Both the position numbers and the translations under genes were made by a program. The notes beneath the pieces are model-generated. The model worked only from the letters and a program-made list of their open reading frames with translations. It ran no database searches and was not told where the DNA came from. Shown in pieces: positions 34,509 through 44,090 of a stretch of 64,000 nucleotides of DNA. Source of the stretch: Bacteroides fragilis (GTDB lineage Bacteria; Bacteroidota; Bacteroidia; Bacteroidales; Bacteroidaceae); the NCBI RefSeq assembly GCF_002849695.1, contig NZ_CP018937.1:1302001-1366000 (forward strand). The letters run 5' to 3'. How positions within the stretch are numbered: the stretch's first letter is position 1; every line of letters starts with the position of its first letter.

Positions 34509-34955
34509 ATGATTGTATCTAATTTACAGAACAGCCAAAGGGTAGAAGGACTTCACCCACTGTTTAAAACTCTGTTTGATTACGTAAAAACACATGATTT
34601 ACTTCATGCCGAATTAGGACGAATTGAGATAGATGGTGATAACTTATTTATTAATAATGTGAATCCTGAGTGTGTTACACGCGATAAACAAGTTTTGGAG
34701 TTACATCGCGATTACATTGATGTACATATTTTGTTGGAAGGAACAGAGACTATAGGCTGGAAAGCTATTGAAGATCTAAAGAGTGAAATGAAACCTTATG
34801 CGGCAGAAGGGGATTGTGCTCTTTACTCTGATGTGCCTACTACATTCGTTGATTTGCTCCCGGGACAATTCATGATTGTATATCCGGAGGATCCCCATGC
34901 TCCCCTTATCGGACAAGGTAAGATTCGTAAACTTATAGCAAAAGTTAAATTGTAG
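34509..34955 (+). CDS. nanQ: YhcH/YjgK/YiaL family protein (NanQ-like sialic-acid anomerase)
   Basis: 148 residues, DUF386 cupin-like fold. Seen: LELHRDYIDVHILLEGTETIGWK, the VPTTFVDLLPGQFMIVYPEDPHAPLIG metal-site region, and a Lys-rich end (KIRKLIAKVKL). E. coli YhcH is now NanQ, speeding conversion of the alpha to the beta anomer of sialic acid. Last gene of the nan operon, 12 nt after nanT and followed by a terminator. Confidence 0.88.
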   Translation: MIVSNLQNSQRVEGLHPLFKTLFDYVKTHDLLHAELGRIEIDGDNLFINNVNPECVTRDKQVLELHRDYIDVHILLEGTETIGWKAIEDLKSEMKPYAAEGDCALYSDVPTTFVDLLPGQFMIVYPEDPHAPLIGQGKIRKLIAKVKL

Positions 34956-34978
34956 TTTGTTAAACGCATAATAAAAAA

Positions 34979-35017
34979 ACGTCTGGATTGTTAATATTAA
35001 TAATCCAGGCGTTTTTT
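34979..35017 (+). terminator. Terminator of the nan operon
   Basis: ACGTCTGGATT (34979-34989) pairs with AATCCAGGCGT (35002-35012, one G-U), with a T-run after and an A-run before. It separates nan from the first susC, which must have its own promoter. The remainder, 35018-35341, is AT-rich with no gene seen. Confidence 0.9.
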
Positions 35018-35341
35018 ATTATAGAGCTGTTATGTAAATTTCTATCATCATTGATTTGATAGATGTTTATTTTTTCTATGCAAATGGGAGAGGAGAGAGT
35101 TTCTTATTATAAGATTCTCTCTCCTCTATTTATATATTGCTTATAATCAGTGTTATTATGTTCTATATAAGGTAAATGTCTTTTTAGAGAGAATGACTAT
35201 TATGATACTGTCTTTTAATAGACTAAATATATGCATTATGTATTTGCATCTAATTTATAAATGTGATTATAAATAATTGATTAATAGTAATATAATGTTT
35301 CTCCCTATTTAATGCTTTGAGAGTAATAATGTGCTGGGGTT

Positions 35342-35413
35342 CCGATAGAACTTAGCAAAAATTTTTCAAAACACATATAAACATCTTTATTATTAACTCA
35401 AAAAGCAATACTT
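35342..35413 (+). promoter_or_regulatory. Shared susC leader, copy A
   Basis: Begins with CCGATAGAACTTAGCAAA, exactly 72 nt before the ATG, and ends with ATTAACTCAAAAAGCAATACTT. Copies B and C are nearly identical over the whole 72 nt; copy D shares the motif and the last 30 nt. Probably the 5' untranslated region plus promoter edge. Confidence 0.7.
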
Positions 35414-38400
35414 ATGAAGAAAACCATCTTCTTGATTTTGTGCTTGTTATGTTCCATCGGAGCCATGGCGCAAAAGAAATCAATCACAGGTGTGGTTACG
35501 GATGCTAGCGGTGAATCAGTCATCGGAGCAAGTGTTGTCGAAGTCGGTACCACCAATGGTGTAATTACCGATATTAGCGGCAAGTTTACGTTAATGGTCA
35601 ATCCTAACGGAAAGATCAAGGTTTCTTATGTTGGTTATCAGTCTCAAGTAATCGACGTAAAAGGCAAAAACTCTTTCAATATCAAGTTGAAAGAGGACTC
35701 TGAAATGCTGGATGAAGTGGTTGTTACCGGTTATGGCGGTAAACAGCTACGTACGAAGGTTACGAACTCTATTTCAAAAGTAAAAGAAGAATCGTTAAAA
35801 GTCGGTTTATTCTCTAATCCTGCACAGGCATTATCTGGGGCTGTTGCAGGTTTAAAGGTAACACAAGCTTCAGGTAGTCCGGGAGCAACTCCAACAATTG
35901 TATTGCGTGGGGGTACCAATCTTGACGGAACAGGATCTCCATTGGTTATGATTGATGGTCAGCTTCGAGATGGTTTGAATGATATTAATCCTGAGGATAT
36001 TGAATCAATGGAAGTCTTAAAGGATGCAGGTGCTACCGCTTTGTATGGTGCACGTGCCAGTAATGGTGTTATATTGGTTACAACTAAAAATGGTAAAGCC
36101 GGTCATCGTGAAATAAACTTTAAAGCAAAATTAGGTCTTAACTATGTGAATAATCCATATGAATTCTTGGGAGGTGAGGATTATATCAACGTTTTGCGTA
36201 CTACCTATGCTAAATCTGGCTATAAATGTTCTGATGGTGAATACGTGTCAATTGCTCCATTGGCTAATCTAACAGGTGCCTCGCCTTTTGGTACAGGGAA
36301 TGTATTAGGTAAATCTGCTTGGAATATTATGGGAAAAACAGCAGATAATGCTTACTTGCTGCAGAAAGGCTGGAAGGAAATGGTTGATCCATTGGATCCT
36401 TCAAATATGATTATTTACAAAGATATTAATCCTGCCGATTATAATTTAAATAATCCTTCTTTCTCACAAGATTATAACATTAATATGTCAGGAGGAAATG
36501 ATCGGGGGAATTATTATGCCGGTCTGGGGTATAACCGTCAGGAAGGTCTTCCAATCAGTACTTTCTATGAACGTTATAGTTTTGTATTAAATGCTAACTA
36601 TAAAATAACAGATTGGCTGACAAGTACTTCCAATTTCAACTATAATCGAGCCAACTGGAAAAACATGCCGGGATCAAATGGAAGTGAAGGAAATTATTTT
36701 GGTCGTATCATGTCAACTCCTCCTACGGCTCGTTTTGAAGACGAAGATGGAAATCCGACTTTAGGTCCTAACGTTGCTGATGGAAATCAGGCTTTTCAAC
36801 CTGAAAAATGGCAAAACTTTAATCAAACAGATAAATTTACCATGATTCAAGGATTTCAGATTGATATCATGAAGGGGTTGTTTATCAAAGGTACAGCAAA
36901 CTGGTATTATTCAGAAGGCTTATATGAATCTTTCACTAAAGATTATATGGATAATATGTTGACTGAACACTACACTAAAACTCGCGAAAGTACCGCCAAG
37001 TTTGAACGTAACTTTGCGCAAACGTATAATGCAGTCCTGAACTTTACTCATACTTTTGCCAAAGATCATAATGTTAATTTAATGTTAGGTATGGAATATT
37101 ATGATAACTACAAACGTGGATTTGAAGCAAAAGGAAGTGGTGCACCGACAGACGATTTCTCTGATCTGAGTTTAACAGATAAAGGAGAGGGAAAACGTAC
37201 TATTAATTCCTGGCATGAACAATATCGTATTCTTTCATATTTCGGCCGTCTAAATTATGACTATAAGAGTAAATATCTTCTATCCGCAGTATTCCGTCAA
37301 GACGGTTATTCTTCTCTATTAGGTGATAACCGTTGGGGATTTTTCCCAGGTGTATCTGCCGGTTGGATTTTCGGTCAGGAGAATTTTATAAAAGATGCCA
37401 TTCCGTTCTTGTCATTTGGTAAACTGCGTGCTAGTTATGGCGTTAATGGTAATGCTTCAGGCATTGGTGCCTACACTTTACAAGGTTCTTATAATACAGC
37501 AGTATATAATGGAAATACAGGTTTTCTAATTGGAACTTTACCTAATCCGGGATTGAGATGGGAAAAAACAAAAACAGCTGAAGTTGGTATGGATCTGAGT
37601 TTCTTTGAAAACCGTTTGAATGCAAACTTTACCTATTATAATCGTTTGACATCTGATAAGTATGCAGATTTCAGTTTACCATCAACAACCGGTTTTTCCT
37701 CTATCAAAAATAACAATGGAAAATTCCGAAACAGTGGTATTGAAATTGAACTATCTGGAAAAATTCTGAAAACAAAAGATTGGAGTTGGGAAGCATCCGC
37801 AAATATCTCATTTAATAAGAATAAAGTAGTTGCATTACCAGAAAACGGTCTGGAACTCAATCGTCAAGGTGGACAACAAATCTATACAGGAGAAAAGTTC
37901 ACTAATGAAAAAGGTGAAATAGAGTATGCAAAAAAATGGGTTGGCGGCTATCAGGAAGGGAAAGAGCCGGGAGTAATGGTCGTTTATAAATCAGAAGGAA
38001 TTTATCGTAGTTGGGATGAGATTCCCGGGGACTTGGTTATTACCTCCGGTAATTATTTTGGTAAAAAAATGTATGGTCCTGAAGCATGGAAAAAACTAAC
38101 CAAAGAACAACAAAAAAGTGCTTTGCCTATTATGCCGGGTGACATGAAATGGAAAGATATTAATGAAGATGGAATCATTGACTCTTATGATCAAGTCGTA
38201 GCAGGTAATACAACTCCCCACTGGATCGGTGGCTTCAACACTACTTTACGCTGGAAAAATTTCCAACTTTATGGTCGTTTTGACTTTGCTTTGGACTATT
38301 GGATCTATGACCACACTTTACCTGAGATATTCTTAGCTTGTGCTCAAGGTACTTATAATACAACTAAAGAGGTATTCAATACTTGGTCAGAAGAGAATCC

Positions 38401-38701
38401 TAATGCAAAATATCCCCGTTATGCATATGCAGACGTCTTAACGAATGCTAATTATGCACGAAATTCAACTATGTTTGCTTACAAGGGAAACTATTTAGCT
38501 ATCAGGGAAATTTCTTTGAGTTATTCACTTCCTAAAGCATGGGCAAACAAAGCATATTGCCAAAAAGTAGATGTGTCAATCACCGGTCAAAATCTGGGAT
38601 ATATAACTTCTGCCAATGTAGCAACACCTGAGGTTTCTAATGCGGGTTCAGGCTATGCATTGCCGAGAACTCTCTTATTTGGACTTAATGTAACATTTTA
38701 A
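35414..38701 (+). CDS. SusC-type TonB-dependent glycan transporter 1
   Basis: 1095 residues. Signal peptide (cut after AMAQ, residue 20), carboxypeptidase-regulatory-like domain (about 23-98), DEVVVTGYGG linker, plug with EDIESMEVLKDAGATALYGA and RASNGVILVTTK (about 195-225), then a 22-strand barrel ending NVTF. It is the outer-membrane importer for a glycan captured by SusD1. It follows the nan operon, so a sialylated glycan is a fair guess. Body and end are closely similar to SusC2 (44513), showing duplication. The first about 150 nt of the coding region and the leader are almost identical to two other copies here. Confidence 0.95.
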   Translation: MKKTIFLILCLLCSIGAMAQKKSITGVVTDASGESVIGASVVEVGTTNGVITDISGKFTLMVNPNGKIKVSYVGYQSQVIDVKGKNSFNIKLKEDSEMLDEVVVTGYGGKQLRTKVTNSISKVKEESLKVGLFSNPAQALSGAVAGLKVTQASGSPGATPTIVLRGGTNLDGTGSPLVMIDGQLRDGLNDINPEDIESMEVLKDAGATALYGARASNGVILVTTKNGKAGHREINFKAKLGLNYVNNPYEFLGGEDYINVLRTTYAKSGYKCSDGEYVSIAPLANLTGASPFGTGNVLGKSAWNIMGKTADNAYLLQKGWKEMVDPLDPSNMIIYKDINPADYNLNNPSFSQDYNINMSGGNDRGNYYAGLGYNRQEGLPISTFYERYSFVLNANYKITDWLTSTSNFNYNRANWKNMPGSNGSEGNYFGRIMSTPPTARFEDEDGNPTLGPNVADGNQAFQPEKWQNFNQTDKFTMIQGFQIDIMKGLFIKGTANWYYSEGLYESFTKDYMDNMLTEHYTKTRESTAKFERNFAQTYNAVLNFTHTFAKDHNVNLMLGMEYYDNYKRGFEAKGSGAPTDDFSDLSLTDKGEGKRTINSWHEQYRILSYFGRLNYDYKSKYLLSAVFRQDGYSSLLGDNRWGFFPGVSAGWIFGQENFIKDAIPFLSFGKLRASYGVNGNASGIGAYTLQGSYNTAVYNGNTGFLIGTLPNPGLRWEKTKTAEVGMDLSFFENRLNANFTYYNRLTSDKYADFSLPSTTGFSSIKNNNGKFRNSGIEIELSGKILKTKDWSWEASANISFNKNKVVALPENGLELNRQGGQQIYTGEKFTNEKGEIEYAKKWVGGYQEGKEPGVMVVYKSEGIYRSWDEIPGDLVITSGNYFGKKMYGPEAWKKLTKEQQKSALPIMPGDMKWKDINEDGIIDSYDQVVAGNTTPHWIGGFNTTLRWKNFQLYGRFDFALDYWIYDHTLPEIFLACAQGTYNTTKEVFNTWSEENPNAKYPRYAYADVLTNANYARNSTMFAYKGNYLAIREISLSYSLPKAWANKAYCQKVDVSITGQNLGYITSANVATPEVSNAGSGYALPRTLLFGLNVTF

Positions 38702-38727
38702 GTAATTAATTACTAAATAGAATAAAT

Positions 38728-40365
38728 ATGAAAAGAATAAAATCTACAATATTATATAGCCTACTGGCAGCTTCTTCCGGAGTACTTTGTACTTCTTGTG
38801 CCGATAAATTAGATCTTTCCCCGATTGATTACTATGGGAGTGGTTCATATTGGAAAACAGAAGCACACGTAATAGGATATATGGATGGTATACATAAGCA
38901 TTTACGTGATGCGGCCTTTCAGCATACTTTTATTTGGGGAGAAGCCCGTGGTGGTGCTTTAATAAGTTCCGGTACTAGTGCCGATGGCATGGGTATGTTA
39001 TATGGTGACATAAAATTACAGAATTTTGACGAAGACCATACTGGAGGCATTAATAAATTTGGTGATATTTTTGGGCGGTTGACTAATATAAACCTCTTTA
39101 TCGCCAGAGTAACGGATGCCACCTATATGGACGATACCAAAAAAGGATATTACCTTGGACAAGCTTATGGTTTAAGAGCCTTTTACTATTTCGATTTGTA
39201 TCGCACTTATGGTGGTGTACCTTTACGTCTCTCTGCAGATGTAGTAGAAGGAGTTATTGACCCCAATAAACTATACATGGCGCGTGCTACTCCCAAAGAA
39301 GTCATGGATCAAATAAAAAAAGACTTGGATAAATCCATGGAGTATTTTGGTGATAATAACTCATTTGATCCAAATAATCGTGGAAATAAAAAGGGATATT
39401 GGTCCAAAGCCGCTACTGAGTGCTTGATGGGTGAGGTTTATCTTTGGATTTCCAAGGTATCTACTGGAGATGATTCTGCGAATGAATCGAATCTGGGAAT
39501 AGCAAAAACACATTTGCAAAACGTCTTGAGCAATTATGGACTGAAAATGTTAGATGACTTTTCATCAGTATTCGATGCCAAAAATGGAAAAGGAAATTCT
39601 GAAATCATATTTGCAGTTAGATATGCAGAAGGTGAGGCCACTAATAACAATAATTTGTTCACCTATGCAATGGCTACTGGAAGTACTAAAGATAATTATT
39701 TAGCTAATGGTGAAAAATTTCTTGATGCATTGAATATTGCCAATACAGGTAGTCAGCAGTTGGAATATAAACATGAAATTTATAATAGTTTTGATGTAAC
39801 AGATACGCGGCGTGAAGCTACATTTATTGCTTCGTATAATAAAAATGTTGAGACAAATGAGCTGACCTTAAGAGGAACGCATGTTCGTAAAAACATTGGT
39901 TATGTGAATGCTCAGGGAAGCCGTATCTATTGTGGTGATTATATTATTTATCGCTTGCCACTTGTCTATTTAATGCTTGCCGAAATTGAGAATATGCAAG
40001 GAGGAAATGTTGCTCAATATATTAATATTGTTCGTAAACGTGCTTATGGCACTAATTGGAATGAGGCAATATACGGATATAAAAACTCTGATTATACAAC
40101 AAATGAATTAGCGATTCTTCATGAAAAAGATAAAGAGTTCATTCAAGAGGGACAGCGTTGGTGGGATATTCGTCGCATGACATTGACTAAAGGAGGAAAA
40201 CATCTCGTTTTTTGTAAAGAGGGAAGCATTGGAACAGATACGCCTACTTTAGACGAAACAACTGAGGCTCATAAAGTGCTTTGGCCGGTTGACAAAACCT
40301 TATTGGGTAATGATCCTTTGATTTATCAAACTCCGGGGTATGCTACTTATAAAAAACAAGAATAG
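38728..40365 (+). CDS. SusD-type glycan-binding lipoprotein 1
   Basis: 545 residues. Lipoprotein signal with CTSC (Cys about 24) followed by ADKLDLSP. SusD/RagB fold: SGSYWKTEAHVIGYMDG, AYGLRAFYYFDLYRTYGGVPL, YWSKAATECLMGEVYLW, ILHEKDKEFIQEGQRWWDIRRM and the LIYQTPGY end. It sits on SusC1 as the surface lid that captures the glycan. Gap of 26 nt to susC1. About as close to SusD2 as SusC1 is to SusC2. Confidence 0.95.
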   Translation: MKRIKSTILYSLLAASSGVLCTSCADKLDLSPIDYYGSGSYWKTEAHVIGYMDGIHKHLRDAAFQHTFIWGEARGGALISSGTSADGMGMLYGDIKLQNFDEDHTGGINKFGDIFGRLTNINLFIARVTDATYMDDTKKGYYLGQAYGLRAFYYFDLYRTYGGVPLRLSADVVEGVIDPNKLYMARATPKEVMDQIKKDLDKSMEYFGDNNSFDPNNRGNKKGYWSKAATECLMGEVYLWISKVSTGDDSANESNLGIAKTHLQNVLSNYGLKMLDDFSSVFDAKNGKGNSEIIFAVRYAEGEATNNNNLFTYAMATGSTKDNYLANGEKFLDALNIANTGSQQLEYKHEIYNSFDVTDTRREATFIASYNKNVETNELTLRGTHVRKNIGYVNAQGSRIYCGDYIIYRLPLVYLMLAEIENMQGGNVAQYINIVRKRAYGTNWNEAIYGYKNSDYTTNELAILHEKDKEFIQEGQRWWDIRRMTLTKGGKHLVFCKEGSIGTDTPTLDETTEAHKVLWPVDKTLLGNDPLIYQTPGYATYKKQE

Positions 40366-40399
40366 GTATTATTAAATACGATTAATCTTAATTGCCAAC

Positions 40400-40437
40400 A
40401 TGCCGTGTACTTTGTTTAGTATACGGCATGTCTTTTG
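40400..40437 (+). terminator. Terminator after susD1
   Basis: ATGCCGTGTAC (40400-40410) pairs with GTATACGGCAT (40419-40429, one G-U), then GTCTTTT. The weak T-run makes efficiency uncertain. Confidence 0.7.
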
Positions 40438-40720
40438 TCCGTCCATTAAGACGAGACAGAGCTCGATAACTATCTATCTGCATAAAGGTAGATTCCGTTT
40501 ATCCGTCCTCTGATTTGAATAATGACAAACTGAAACAGGCGAAATATCCCACTTTGGTGGAGTATTACAGTAAATTGTATCATAGATAAAGAATCGCCAT
40601 GTACCGAACAGTATACATGGTGATATGAGAGGGCGGATAACAAAATTCTTTTCTTCCTGTTTTTGTTTTCCGTCTCCTCAATTAAAATTGATTGTTTATT
40701 TAGGTTTCAATTACTACATT
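40438..40720. other. Spacer with a possible gene remnant
   Basis: No intact gene. A 39-codon stop-free stretch (about 40471-40587) reads like a protein end (...SSDLNNDKLKQAKYPTLVEYY..) but has no start. A small dyad at about 40601-40620 (CCATGTA/TACATGG) follows. May be the eroded tail of a lost enzyme gene; weak. Confidence 0.25.
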
Positions 40721-41971
40721 TCATCTTTCTTCCAATAATTCTCTCAACCATGGTACAACCAGTTCTGATTTAAAATAATGATTGGGACCATCTACATTTA
40801 CCATTCGAAAATATTCATTACGATCCAGTCCTTCAGGTAAGTGTTTTACATTTTTTCGTGTATTTGGATCTGCGAATTTCTTATAATGATATACTTTCAC
40901 GTTATCGGGAGCGCCTGCTATAGCATACGCTTTTCTTACAAGATTCAAGTCTCTATCTAATCCCCCTTCAGTCAGTATGATAGGACGGGGTGCCAAAGCT
41001 GCTACAATGTCTGGAAAATTGAAATTTTTCCAAAAATCAGGTATTAAATGACGTATGGAATTAGGGAATGGACGGCGTCCGTTTTTATCAGGCATAGTTA
41101 TCACTTCCGCCCGTTCTTGAGTTTGACATAAGAAATCATTGTAAACAAAAGCATAAATTGAAGTATCAAGCGTACCCAATACCATCATAGGTTCGGTTCC
41201 CAAAGAAAATCCACTTACTACAATGCGATCTTTACGAATATGATCCTGGGTCTTCATCCAGTTTAAAACCTGCATATCCAAATATGAAGCGTATCCCAAA
41301 TAGCTCCATCCCAATTCTAAAAGATGGCGAGATACAACATCGTAATCATAATTAGAGCCCAAAGTATATCTCTCCAGGTCTGAGGCTTCTCCGGCAGCCG
41401 GGTTATCTACTGCTACCGCTATATATCCTTCTTTTACAAAGTTGAGGGCTTGGGTCAGTTTCGGATCTTTGCACCGGTCGTCCAATTGGGGAGTTATCCC
41501 CGGTTCACCTGCAAGTCCCTCCTTATTTCCTCCGGAACCGGGAATACATAAAATGGCAGGTACGGGTTTATTTATATTATCAGGTATTAAAACAAGAAAA
41601 GTAGAAACGCATTCAGGAAGCGGATAAAATTCCCATTTTTCTAATCGATAACCTTCCCGCTGTTCTCTTTTTATACAAACAGGAGCAGGAGAATTTTTTA
41701 TTTGAGGAAATTTCATTATTTCTTCCATCGCATGGCGAAGTCCTTTTTGCCATTTTCGAAATTGTTTGGGAGAGAAGTCATCATGAAAAGCATAACATGG
41801 CTTAGTATTTCTGAGCATAGCGTGCACTACACCATAAGAGCTTAAAAATCGCCCGTCCTCACGTGCAGACGTGATTAAATTATGATCCTTAGGAGACCAG
41901 CCATCGGACTGAGCATATAGGCTGCCATTAAAAAACAGTGATATTCCAATTATTAAAAAAATATTTTTCAT
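40721..41971 (-). CDS. Exported alpha/beta hydrolase (acetyl-esterase or dienelactone-hydrolase like)
   Basis: 416 residues. Signal peptide ends near SLYAQ. Alpha/beta hydrolase fold: PAILCIPGSGGNKEGLAGEPG (oxyanion region), nucleophile Ser in VVSGFSLGTEPMM, acid Asp in ILTEGGLDRDLNLV, and His in VDGPNHYFKSE. Relatives in Bacteroides PULs are called acetyl xylan esterase-like or DLH-type. In this sialic/fucose context it could remove O-acetyl groups from glycans, but the substrate is not shown. Single minus-strand gene convergent with susD1; promoter at 41996-42003. Confidence 0.85.
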   Translation of the reverse strand: MKNIFLIIGISLFFNGSLYAQSDGWSPKDHNLITSAREDGRFLSSYGVVHAMLRNTKPCYAFHDDFSPKQFRKWQKGLRHAMEEIMKFPQIKNSPAPVCIKREQREGYRLEKWEFYPLPECVSTFLVLIPDNINKPVPAILCIPGSGGNKEGLAGEPGITPQLDDRCKDPKLTQALNFVKEGYIAVAVDNPAAGEASDLERYTLGSNYDYDVVSRHLLELGWSYLGYASYLDMQVLNWMKTQDHIRKDRIVVSGFSLGTEPMMVLGTLDTSIYAFVYNDFLCQTQERAEVITMPDKNGRRPFPNSIRHLIPDFWKNFNFPDIVAALAPRPIILTEGGLDRDLNLVRKAYAIAGAPDNVKVYHYKKFADPNTRKNVKHLPEGLDRNEYFRMVNVDGPNHYFKSELVVPWLRELLEER

Positions 41972-41995
41972 GTGATTTAAATTTTATAGATTTTA

Positions 41996-42003
41996 CAAAT
42001 ATA
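41996..42003 (-). promoter_or_regulatory. -7 element of the hydrolase gene
   Basis: Minus-strand TATATTTG matches TAnnTTTG, 25 nt before the ATG at 41971. Confidence 0.65.
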
Positions 42004-42228
42004 GTTTTATTTTTTGATATGCTCCTTTTAATTGCTGAAATATACAATTGGACATATAGTAAGTGACAGTATAAGATATGATGCAAAAAGATAGTATTTT
42101 ATTTGTTTGAGAATCCTGTAATATTATCTCCTATCCTACAAATAGAAGATAATATGAATAAATTGAGGAATAATATACTGTATTGGCAAAAGTAATGTAT
42201 ATAAATTCATTACTGCTACCGGAAGATA

Positions 42229-42338
42229 TTAACTGGCTAAAATCAGAATGTTAACTTTGTGTTTTCAAGAAGTTAACTTCGTACAGATACGAAATTAATT
42301 TCTTGAAAACAAGTTGTTAGTTCTCTGTCAACAGACGG
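42229..42338 (+). repeat. 22-nt-periodic TTAACT array (array 2)
   Basis: Five units start exactly 22 nt apart at 42229 (TTAACTGGC), 42251 (TTAACTTTG), 42273 (TTAACTTCG), 42295 (TTAATTTCT) and 42317 (TTAGTTCTC). The match to array 1 at 1665-1730 in both motif and period is striking. Units 42261-42310 also form a 23-bp inverted repeat (42261-42283 with 42288-42310, two mismatches). It lies in the 740-nt spacer between the hydrolase and the ATPase gene; the rest (42004-42228, 42339-42711) holds no convincing gene. Confidence 0.75.
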
Positions 42339-42711
42339 TCTAAATCACTGCTAAGAGTGTGAAAATAATCTTTTATATGTTCTATTTGACAATGAAATTA
42401 AGAAAAAAGAAATATGTGGCTATGTTCCTTTTTTGAAATATCTCTATGCAAAAGTAAATCGTAAGTCGGTAAAAATATGCTTTTTGATCGTAGAATCGTG
42501 ATTTCACTTTTCCTTTGATTTGATAAAACGGTTCAGATTTTGTTTTTTCTATTTCGGTTCCGGTCATCCCTCTGATTAGCACGATGTAGAGACATCAAGA
42601 AATACAAAATGTTAGATCTGTACCAATATATCAAATTGATAAAAGGGGGATTCAAAAAACAGGCTGCTCAATTGAGATACTTTTATCATTTTACTAATGA
42701 ACATTTATCTA

Positions 42712-44034
42712 CTACATATCCTCTAATGATAAACAGACTGTATTTATTTGGTATTTAGCCAAAACTTTATTCTCTAAGTGCTCCACTTTCTTTTGGAAAA
42801 GTTCTGGCTTGAAATTCTTTTTTTGACGTTTGACTTCTGCTACAATTGCACTTTTGTTATCTAAATAAATAGCTACAATGTCAATTTCGTTTTGATTGCC
42901 TTTGGGCTCCCACCACGAACCAATAAGACGGAACTCATAACTTTCAGCATATTTTTGCTTAAAATACTGTTCCAGGATTTTTCCTGAATATGTCGGATAG
43001 TCAGCTTTTATTAATTTTCGTAAGCCAACAAAATTTTTTATTTCAATGAGTGAACGATTTCTATCGAAATAATTAAACCAGAAATGAATAAAGTTATCGC
43101 ATATTTCATATCTGACAGTTTGAGAACCCTCTTTAGAAAAGACAGGACGTTGGCGTACTACTATGTTATAGTCTTCAATTAATCGCTTTAGATAACCGCC
43201 CAGACTCTTTTCGCCAAGTAGTGCTTCTATTTCCGTCTGAGTATTATATCCGCCAGAGATGGCGCTCAGGATTGAGAAGTAAGTACCGTAATTCTTGCCG
43301 AATTCCTCTATTAATAGATTTTTTCCTTCATCTGTAAAGGGGGAGTTGTCTCTGACCATAAAATCGATCATTTCATCAACGGTTAACACTCTGTTATCAC
43401 AAAATAATTCGACGTATTTAGGAACTCCACCAGAAAATGAGTATAATGCCAATAAATCATCATTTGTATATTGGGGATGATAGTCTTTCATGATCTTCTT
43501 TAATACATTCAGACTGAAAGCAGAAAGTTTTATAATGTTGTCAGCACGGCCAAAAAGCGGCTCCTTTTCACTATGAAAAATCTTTTCCATTAAAGAATAA
43601 ATAGAGCCACTCACAACGAAATTCATGTGGGTTTTTTGTCTATACTGATCCCAGATATCTTGTATATCACTATAAATTGACTTATTGATATTGTAGAATT
43701 CTTGGAACTCATCTATAACCAAATTGAATGATTGTCTGGTAGCAGTTTCCATAATATACCGAAAGAGGGATTTGAAAGTCGATATTTCTTCTGGTACATA
43801 AATATCAAGTGCCTGGGAAACTAAGGTTATGAATTCCCGACATAGAGATGCTTCATTTTTTCTCCCCACAAACAAATAGATAGTAGGAGTTTTTTCAAAG
43901 GCTCTCATAATAAGACTTGTCTTACCTATCCTTCTTCTTCCGGTAACTACTGTCAGACGAGAGTTCTCTCCAAAAGATAATTCTTGTATCCTTTGTAATT
44001 CAGCTAATTCATTCTCTCTATTGTAAAACTTCAT
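42712..44034 (-). CDS. AAA-type ATPase with DUF234 / nuclease-like C-terminus
   Basis: 440 residues. N-terminal P-loop ATPase of the archaeal ATPase (SSV/DUF234) group: VTGRRRIGKTSLI (Walker A, about 30-42), LVIDEFQEFY (Walker B), VVSGSIYSLMEKIF (sensor). A winged-helix segment follows (GYNTQTEIEALLGEKSLGGYLKRL). The C-terminal DUF234 part has a PD-(D/E)xK-like pattern NEIDIVAIYLDNKSAIVAEVKRQ. Biological role unsettled; toxin-like, defence and regulation roles have been proposed for relatives. It is an isolated minus-strand gene between two susCD units, with a double dyad operator on its promoter. Confidence 0.85.
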   Translation of the reverse strand: MKFYNRENELAELQRIQELSFGENSRLTVVTGRRRIGKTSLIMRAFEKTPTIYLFVGRKNEASLCREFITLVSQALDIYVPEEISTFKSLFRYIMETATRQSFNLVIDEFQEFYNINKSIYSDIQDIWDQYRQKTHMNFVVSGSIYSLMEKIFHSEKEPLFGRADNIIKLSAFSLNVLKKIMKDYHPQYTNDDLLALYSFSGGVPKYVELFCDNRVLTVDEMIDFMVRDNSPFTDEGKNLLIEEFGKNYGTYFSILSAISGGYNTQTEIEALLGEKSLGGYLKRLIEDYNIVVRQRPVFSKEGSQTVRYEICDNFIHFWFNYFDRNRSLIEIKNFVGLRKLIKADYPTYSGKILEQYFKQKYAESYEFRLIGSWWEPKGNQNEIDIVAIYLDNKSAIVAEVKRQKKNFKPELFQKKVEHLENKVLAKYQINTVCLSLEDM

Positions 44035-44061
44035 ATTCTTTGTTTATTTAGTCCTTACTTT

Positions 44062-44090
44062 GTAACGGGCGTTACTGTAACCGCGGTTAC
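44062..44090. promoter_or_regulatory. Double dyad operator ahead of the ATPase gene
   Basis: GTAACGGGCGTTAC (44062-44075) and GTAACCGCGGTTAC (44077-44090) are two 14-bp sites with GTAAC-N4-GTTAC arms, one base apart; the second is a perfect palindrome. They lie between the -7 element and the start codon, where a bound protein would block transcription. Confidence 0.7.

Noticed and set aside
42382..42582. 66-codon minus-strand frame in the spacer
   Set aside because: Phe/Tyr/Lys-rich translation typical of AT-rich noncoding DNA; no promoter or family resemblance.
42609..42758. 49-codon plus-strand frame (starts MLDLYQYIKLIKGG)
   Set aside because: Looks somewhat protein-like, but it overlaps the 3' end of the ATPase gene on the other strand and I recognise no family. 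Not enough to call a gene.
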